Assembly: GCA_021234155.1 (NCBI GenBank) | Contig: JAJEKV010000011.1 | Span: 15,946,441-16,010,440, forward strand | Origin: Isoetes taiwanensis | Lineage: Eukaryota > Streptophyta > Lycopodiopsida > Isoetales > Isoetaceae | Length of the DNA stretch: 64,000 nt | Direction of reading: 5' to 3' | Shown: positions 57,836 through 64,000 of the stretch, piece after piece | How positions within the stretch are numbered: position 1 is the first letter of the stretch | How the letters are laid out: each line of letters begins with the position of its first letter | Made by a program: the position numbers and the translations under genes | The notes under the pieces: model-generated | Database searches by the model: none | The model's input: the letters and a program-made list of their open reading frames with translations, nothing else | What the model was told of the DNA's origin: nothing

Positions 57836-58754
57836 CTAGGGTGTTATGGCATTGTCCACCGATTATCCTAGGCTGTTATAGAAGATCTCCGTAATTTTTC
57901 AACCGCAGGCATGTTATTAGCTGGTAACAGCTGTCAAACCAACGGTTCAGATTAAATCTAAACCTGTAAACCTGAGAACCAGGGCGTTAAGGTGTATTTA
58001 TCTGCGTTGAAGACGAGGGTACCACATGCCTAAGAGCTTTTCGACTGCTTCAATCAGGTAGATAGGAAGATGGGTTTAGTTTTTTTTAACACCTTTGCCG
58101 GATTTGCAGCTCCATAGTCCTGGGATGGCTTTTCTTCTGGCATGTTACCACCCATTGCCTTTTCTTCTGGCATATTACCATTTGTTGCATTTTTGTCCTG
58201 GCATATCAAGGTATGGCTCTTGCTTTTTCTTTCTTTTTTTTCTTTCATCTCTTCACTGATCTATTTAAAATGCAGGGGATTCGTTATGGCATCAGGAACT
58301 CAGGACTGTAAGAATAGACTAAGCCCCCAAAAAACTATTTGCATGGCCGGTCTTCTCTAAAAAATCTTTGGGTTCTAACTAAAGCGGTATGGATTTGTAG
58401 GGATATTGCCAATGCTAGATTCGACAATGAAGGCAGTGGCTATAGCGGCAACATACAAGAGCTTCCGAGGCAACAAGACCTTTCAAATAAAAACAAAGCT
58501 TCCAGCTTCAAATCCCAAATTTCAAACACTAAAAACAGAGCTAAAAAGCCAATTGCATGTCGACGCCAACAGAGCGCAACCAGCAGGGGCGAATTAAGTG
58601 CATGAGGCCGTTATCAGGATTGAAGGTTGTAGAATTCATCAATGAATGGGTGCAGAAGGATCTAAGACTGCTAAATCTCTAGAACTGGGCCGATTCTGCT
58701 ACAAACGTTCGCCTTCGTCCGAAAACCTAGTCGCATCTGTCATCCATATGATAT
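57836..58754. other. Unrecognised, weakly exon-like
   Basis: TTTTCTTCTGGCATRTTACCA is repeated twice at 58130-58190. Short frames near 58339-58605 look hydrophilic but match nothing I know. Confidence 0.35.
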
Positions 58755-59013
58755 TGTTGCTCGGATTTTTAAATGTAATGCAAATAAACAGAGTATATAT
58801 TCATGAACAAAAATGATACATGATATGATCTCTCTCTCATCAAGATCGATCTCTGATACAAGCAAGAATGAATGTCTGCTGGTCTATTTCTATAACAGAC
58901 GCAGCCCTTGGATGATGTGTAACATGCTGATGTGGAATAGATGAGGTGGAGGTGACGGTTGGGGCTGAAACAGGCTCCTGCAGTCTGCCGCTGCCGGGAT
59001 ACCTGCGTTAACA
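58755..59013 (-). mobile_element. 3' LTR of the Ty1/copia element (259 bp)
   Basis: On the minus strand it runs TGTTAACGC to GAGCAACA with TG..CA ends, preceded by a short purine tract (TTGGGAG) right after the pol stop region. No second copy is found upstream of pol, so the 5' LTR is missing and target duplications cannot be checked. Confidence 0.75.
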
Positions 59014-59026
59014 CTCCCAATCAGTC

Positions 59027-62000
59027 TCAACCAGGATCTTCCAAATCAGCTTCTATGCCCATGGTTCGCGAATGCTGCTTAAACTTTGCTTCTGGCAAAG
59101 CTTTTGTAAAAATGTCTGCAGCCATATCTCCAGTTGGGCAATACATAGTCTTGATTCTACCAAGTGCAACTTGCTCTCTTATGAAATGAAACTGCACCTC
59201 AATGTGCTTGGTTCTACCATGATACTTTGGGTTCTTAGATAGTGCGATTGCACTCTGATTATCACAATGTAAAACTGTTGGACCTTTTTGGACATATCCA
59301 ACACCTTGTAATAATTTCCTCAACCACAAAAGTTCTTTGGCAGCTAGAGTCATTCCAACATACTCTGCCTCAGCACTTGATAGTGCTGTGATTTGTTGCC
59401 TCTTGCTACTCCAAGTGATAACACCACTCCCAAGGCTAAAAAGATAGCCAGAAGTGGACTTCCTTTGGTCGACTTCCCCAGCCCAATCGGCATCGGAGTA
59501 ACCAAATAACACACATGGCCTGCTGAGCTTTTTATAACATAACTCAAAATTCATAGTTCCCTTCAAATACCTGAAGATTCTCTTTACTGCAAGCCAATGC
59601 TGCCACCCTGGATCTGCAAGAAACTGGGAAACCACTCCCACTGAATATGCAATATCTGCCCGAGTACACACCATTAAATGAATAAGAGATCCAACTGTTT
59701 GCCTATATGGAATCATCTTCATCTTTTCTCTTTCTTCATTTCTCTTTGGTGCCATTTCCTTGGACAATTTTAAGTTCATCTGCATAGGAGTTGCCGAAGG
59801 ATTCAATCCTTCAAACTGAAACCTGCAAAGCATATCCTCAACATATTTCCTTTGCGACAACTTGAGAGTGCCTGCACGTCTATCACGCTTGACTTCAATT
59901 CCTAGACAATAATGTATATCACCCAGGTCTACCATCTCAAACTGAGATGATAATTTGGCCTTCATCTGCTGCAATAAAGATAGATCCTTGGACAAAAGAA
60001 TACAATCGTCTACATAAAGAGCAATCAGAATGTCTATGTACTCTCCCACTCTCTTCATGTAGACATTTGTGTCTGCTGAATTACGAACGAATCCCAGCCC
60101 AAGTAAGAATCCATCAATCTTGTCATACCATGCTCTAGGTGATTGCTTAAGGCCATAAAGGGCCTTGTGCAGCTTGCACACCAAGTGTTCTTTGCCGGGT
60201 TGCACAAAACCTTCTGGCTGAGCAATATAGATTTCTTCTTGAAGTTCTCCATGTAAAAAGGCAGTCTTCACGTCCATCTGATGGATCTCCATGTCCTCTT
60301 GCACTGCAATGTTCAAAAGGACTCTTATGGATGCCATTTTTACAACTGGAGAGAAAGTCTCGTTGAAATCAATCCCTTCAATCTGAGTAAAACCTCTTGC
60401 CACCAGCCGTGCTTTGAATCTGTCCACTGTCCCATCTGACTTATATTTTATCTTAAACAACCATTTTGTGCTCACTGGTTTCCGCCCTTGCGGCAATGGG
60501 ACTAGACTCCAAGTGCCATTCTTTATCAAGGATTGATATTCTTCCTGAATAGCACGCCACCATTCCTCAGCTTGAGGACCTGCAAGTGCCTGCTTCATAG
60601 TGAGAGGTTCTATATTTACTTGTCCTTGAGTGTACAACACCCAGCCTTTTTGAGAACCTTTCCTAGAACCCTTATCTGAGCTCTTTCTTTGTATTCTTGA
60701 AGCTTGATAATCTGCACCTTTTTCTGTCAAATAGCTCACTCTTCCTGAGCGAGTAAGTCCTTGATTTGGCTTGTCAAGAGAAAGACTAGTACGCTGAATT
60801 GAAGGACCATCTCCATCTCCTGCTACTGGAGTGGGGGGACCTCCAAAATCAAACGGATTTGGTGCTTCAATATTCTGAGGCTCATCTCCCACTGAATGAG
60901 CATCATCTAAGGCATCTAAAGCATCATATGTTACTGGAACTTCTTCAGGCTCCTCCTCATCTTCATCAGAAATAAGAGCACAGGTAGGACCAGGAGGACT
61001 TATGTACATAGTGGACATCATAGTACCATAAGTTTTTCCCTCATCAAACTCCACATGACAACTCGTGAACACTTTTCTGCTTGTCAAATTGAAGAGCCGA
61101 TATCCCATGATTTCATCATCATATCCTACCATTATGCACTTGATGCTTTTGCCTTCCATCTTGTGTCTATGCTCCTTTTTAACGTGAGCATAAGCAAGGC
61201 ATCCAAACACCCTTAATCTGGTAACATCTGGTTTTCTTGAATACCAAATCTCATAAGGTGTTTGACTAATAGCTGCAGTGTTTAACCTGTTCCTCACATA
61301 TGCTGCTACTGCTATGGCCTCTGCCCAAAAAGAATATGGCAGACCTGCATAGTGCAGCATACTTCTTGCGCTTTCGGTCAAAGTGCGATTGGCTCGCTCA
61401 GCCACACCGTTTTGCTCTGGTGTGTGAGGAACTGTTTTCTGCCTTCTAATGCCAGCTTGTTCACAGAACAGTTTAAACTCCTTGGAGACATACTCACCTC
61501 CTCCATCTGTCCTTAAGGCTTTGATTTTCTTACTAAGCTCAAGTTCAACTTGAGCCTTATAAATCTTAAATGCCTCAAAGGCCCCAGATTTAAGTGTAAG
61601 GAACTTTACATGCATATATCTTGAGAAATCATCAATGAAAGTAATAAAGTACCGCTTTCTTGAAAGAGAGAGAGTGCGCATTGGACCACACACATCTGAA
61701 TGGATGAGACCGAGCAGTTCAGATGCTCGATCAACACTGCCACTTCTCTTCTTTCTAAAGGGTGCTCTATGCTGCTTGCCTATGATGCAAGCTTCACATG
61801 TCTTCAAGTCTGATGGTTTCAATCTCATTCCTTGCACTAAATTCTTGCTGGATAATGCTTTGATGGCTCTCTCGTTAGCATGACCAAATCGTCTATGCCA
61901 AAGTTCAATATCAGCTGGAGTATTTGATATATTGGAGTATAGAGCCATCACTTGCTGTCGGGAGACTATGGCTTTTGCATCTAGGCGGTATAGGCCTTCA

Positions 62001-62389
62001 CTTCTAAGACCTCTAGCAATTCTCATGCCACTCGCTTTGTTCTTGATAATGCATTGCATACTATCAAATTCCATAATAAATCCTGCATCAGCCACCTTTC
62101 CTACTGAAAGCAATGTTTTCTTTACTCCTGGGACATAGAACACATTTTTCACTTGAAACTCTTGTCCTGAATGCAATCTGATCGCAATGGTACCACTACC
62201 ATGAACATCATGGTAATAGTCATCTCCAAGAAATATTCTTCTGGATCTTGCACTCTGACTAAAAGTCTGAAATAGCTCTCTCAAATGAGTCATATGTTCA
62301 TTTGCCCCTGAGTCTAACCAGATTGTCTCATTATCACACAATCGCTGATTAGTTGTTATGAATAGACAGGGTTTCTCATCTTCTTCCAT
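59027..62389 (-). CDS. pol: Ty1/copia pol polyprotein, 1120 codons open
   Basis: Retrotransposon polyprotein. From the N-terminus: protease WLDSGANEHMT near residue 25; GAG-pre-integrase block LWHRRFGHANERAI near 162; integrase core with HSDVCGPM, TDGGGEY and HTPEQNGVAERANRT at about 228-340; Copia reverse transcriptase from WSLVPLPQGRKPVSTKWLFK near 600 with LYVDDCIL (YVDD) near 790; RNase H with DADWAG and SSAEAEYVG near 990-1040; and a final DIFTKALPE. No stop or frameshift. The reading frame extends upstream to about 62437 (FRGSANFAA), the usual gag-protease junction. The gag, primer site and 5' LTR are lost, so the copy is not autonomous. Confidence 0.97.
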   Translation of the reverse strand: MEEDEKPCLFITTNQRLCDNETIWLDSGANEHMTHLRELFQTFSQSARSRRIFLGDDYYHDVHGSGTIAIRLHSGQEFQVKNVFYVPGVKKTLLSVGKVADAGFIMEFDSMQCIIKNKASGMRIARGLRSEGLYRLDAKAIVSRQQVMALYSNISNTPADIELWHRRFGHANERAIKALSSKNLVQGMRLKPSDLKTCEACIIGKQHRAPFRKKRSGSVDRASELLGLIHSDVCGPMRTLSLSRKRYFITFIDDFSRYMHVKFLTLKSGAFEAFKIYKAQVELELSKKIKALRTDGGGEYVSKEFKLFCEQAGIRRQKTVPHTPEQNGVAERANRTLTESARSMLHYAGLPYSFWAEAIAVAAYVRNRLNTAAISQTPYEIWYSRKPDVTRLRVFGCLAYAHVKKEHRHKMEGKSIKCIMVGYDDEIMGYRLFNLTSRKVFTSCHVEFDEGKTYGTMMSTMYISPPGPTCALISDEDEEEPEEVPVTYDALDALDDAHSVGDEPQNIEAPNPFDFGGPPTPVAGDGDGPSIQRTSLSLDKPNQGLTRSGRVSYLTEKGADYQASRIQRKSSDKGSRKGSQKGWVLYTQGQVNIEPLTMKQALAGPQAEEWWRAIQEEYQSLIKNGTWSLVPLPQGRKPVSTKWLFKIKYKSDGTVDRFKARLVARGFTQIEGIDFNETFSPVVKMASIRVLLNIAVQEDMEIHQMDVKTAFLHGELQEEIYIAQPEGFVQPGKEHLVCKLHKALYGLKQSPRAWYDKIDGFLLGLGFVRNSADTNVYMKRVGEYIDILIALYVDDCILLSKDLSLLQQMKAKLSSQFEMVDLGDIHYCLGIEVKRDRRAGTLKLSQRKYVEDMLCRFQFEGLNPSATPMQMNLKLSKEMAPKRNEEREKMKMIPYRQTVGSLIHLMVCTRADIAYSVGVVSQFLADPGWQHWLAVKRIFRYLKGTMNFELCYKKLSRPCVLFGYSDADWAGEVDQRKSTSGYLFSLGSGVITWSSKRQQITALSSAEAEYVGMTLAAKELLWLRKLLQGVGYVQKGPTVLHCDNQSAIALSKNPKYHGRTKHIEVQFHFIREQVALGRIKTMYCPTGDMAADIFTKALPEAKFKQHSRTMGIEADLEDPG

Positions 62390-62439
62390 GGCTGCAAAAT
62401 TAGCACTTCCCCTAAAGATCCGATGCCTCCTCGCCTATT

Positions 62440-64000
62440 AAAGGATCTTGCCTTTTTAATTTCATATGCTCTTTAATATTCTAATAAGGCCATTACCCCT
62501 TTTTTAATTCCATGGCCCATATCTTGAACTATTAAATAATTCACTTCGATTAAATAATGCACTTCCATGCCCTTCGGATTTATATTATGTGCAAGCAAGA
62601 GTTTCCTCTTAAATAGTGATGGAAACCCCGAGTTCGTTCATCACTTTTCAGGAAAACGGATTTGTACTACTAAATCTACATTTGTGTGTAAGTTGTAACA
62701 GATTACTGCATCCTGCCATAGCTCCTGCCTCCTGTTCGATAAGGAAAAGAAAAAAATAGAGCATTGCATGTTAGGCATAACGGAACTTGGCATGGTTGCT
62801 GCCTCAAATGCAAAATGCTGATTTGATGGACTCTGGAGGAAGCCAGATGGCCGACATGGTCAAATTAGCCATCCTTGGGTCTTAACAGGCCCTGGACTCT
62901 ATTACAAACCTCCTAGATTTGCGCAGTGTAAATTGACACAGGCAATTGTTTTTGTGTCATGTTACCAGTTTAATGAACTTATTTAACATAGCTTTGAGGA
63001 AACTTTTTTTATAGCATTGGCCATCCTTGCATGATATTAAGAGGAACTTCCACCACCTCTTGATCTCAACTTGCTTGAAGAGAAGAGCTGACAGAATTGC
63101 GGTTGCTGTGAAACTACAGGTAGATAAAAGTGTTGTGGCATATATCCTCATAGTTTCCAATAATCTTCATGATTTAAAATCCATTTCTATCAGAATAGAG
63201 TTAATGCAAACAAGGAAAATATTGCTAAGACAATGCATCAGTTGCATCACATGATACTCTTAAGGATATTTACTGTTCAAGACATTTTTGCATTATCATT
63301 TGTTCTAGAAATAAAAGTGGATTATTCCAAGCATTGTGTACACATGATCACATCACAAGAGTTCAAATTAGGCAAAACCTTGAAAACCTCAAGATCGATA
63401 CCACTTAAACATATGAAAGAAGGGCAACCTTATGAAGATACCAATCCACAAAGCATTTCATCAACATGCTTCATCACATATATAGCCACATTTATAAATT
63501 ACTTAAACTATATGCATCAACACAAAAGGATTGCTCATCAAGCTCATTAACATCCTAGATCTATGTCCCCAAAGGTAGCAATTGTCTCCTTATCTGGGAT
63601 TCTCTGCAATAGAAATTGCAGTTTAATATTGAAACAAAGTACTTCGCTTGAAGCTCTATATCATCATGCATCTAGATTGTGAGAAGTGAATTTAAATTGC
63701 TCAAGATTTATATGTCATTGGAAGTGTTAGAAAAGTTGGTTGAACAAAATGATGACATAAGCATATTCTCAAAATTCTAGCGACAGCTTGCGCCTGGATT
63801 AAATTTCTTAGGCTTCAAACTTACATCAACTTCGACATCCACACCATTATAAATTTGTGTGATATTTGTCAGATTACACTATACGTTAACAGTGGGTCCA
63901 ACCTCACAGGTTTGGAACCAAAGAAATGTTCGCGGCGGCCAAGGCGTCACATGGTATATCATAAGGAAGGGGAATTTCCCATAAATTTATATGATGGAAG
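62440..64000. other. Intergenic, nothing recognised
   Basis: Upstream of the truncated copia element I see no LTR copy. A 105-codon plus frame at 63233-63550 (HMKEGQPYEDTNPQS) is hydrophilic but not recognised. Confidence 0.45.

Overview
This is a land-plant nuclear window dominated by mobile elements and decayed genes. The clues are spliced exons with GT..AG borders, plant-type gene families (FQR1-like quinone reductase, CWF19/C3H64-like, DUF1771-Smr), plant-style LINEs, a Ty1/copia element and LTR elements primed by initiator tRNA-Met. The large, nested repeat load and one expanded gene family that I associate from memory with ferns, lycophytes and bryophytes suggest a non-seed plant, probably a fern. 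That placement is an inference.

Layout. 0-2.4 kb: one intact-looking host gene on the minus strand, a four-exon WrbA/FQR1-type NAD(P)H:quinone oxidoreductase. 2.6-4.2 kb: an exact 386-bp duplication, a 192-bp MITE and degenerate short repeats. 5.3-8.1 kb: orphan minus-strand exons, including a CWF19-like one. 6.5-10.9 kb: a plus-strand pseudogene of an expanded transposase-like family, interrupted by an intron carrying CCA/TGG microsatellite arms. 11.1-15.25 kb: a minus-strand multi-exon gene combining a RING-like zinc finger, an FCP1/NIF phosphatase domain and a Ulp1-type protease. Its last exons are inverted, and it has a second CCA/TGG array. 15.3-16.6 kb: the 3' part of an LTR element. 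16.6-22.9 kb: gene-poor, with a 254-bp LINE insertion. 22.9-24.0 kb: a solo LTR fragment. 24.2-25.5 kb: a DUF1771-Smr gene fragment embedded among about ten copies of a 20-bp near-perfect palindrome. 26.6-34.4 kb: three LINE segments. 34.5-46.1 kb: a large minus-strand LTR element without recognisable pol, plus an extra leader copy. 46.1-49.9 kb: two long opposed ORFs and a LINE ORF1 module. 50.65-52.03 kb: a LINE 3' fragment with clear target-site duplications. 54-57.2 kb: local duplications and foldback MITEs. 58.75-62.4 kb: a Ty1/copia element with an intact pol frame but no 5' LTR or gag.

Only the FQR1-like gene looks like a normal working host gene. The copia pol frame is intact, and the longest LINE RT frame is open for 918 codons but shifted before its zinc domain. 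The most unusual signals are the palindrome family around the Smr fragment, the repeated long hairpin in the LTR-element leader, and the zinc finger-phosphatase-Ulp1 composite gene with inverted terminal exons.
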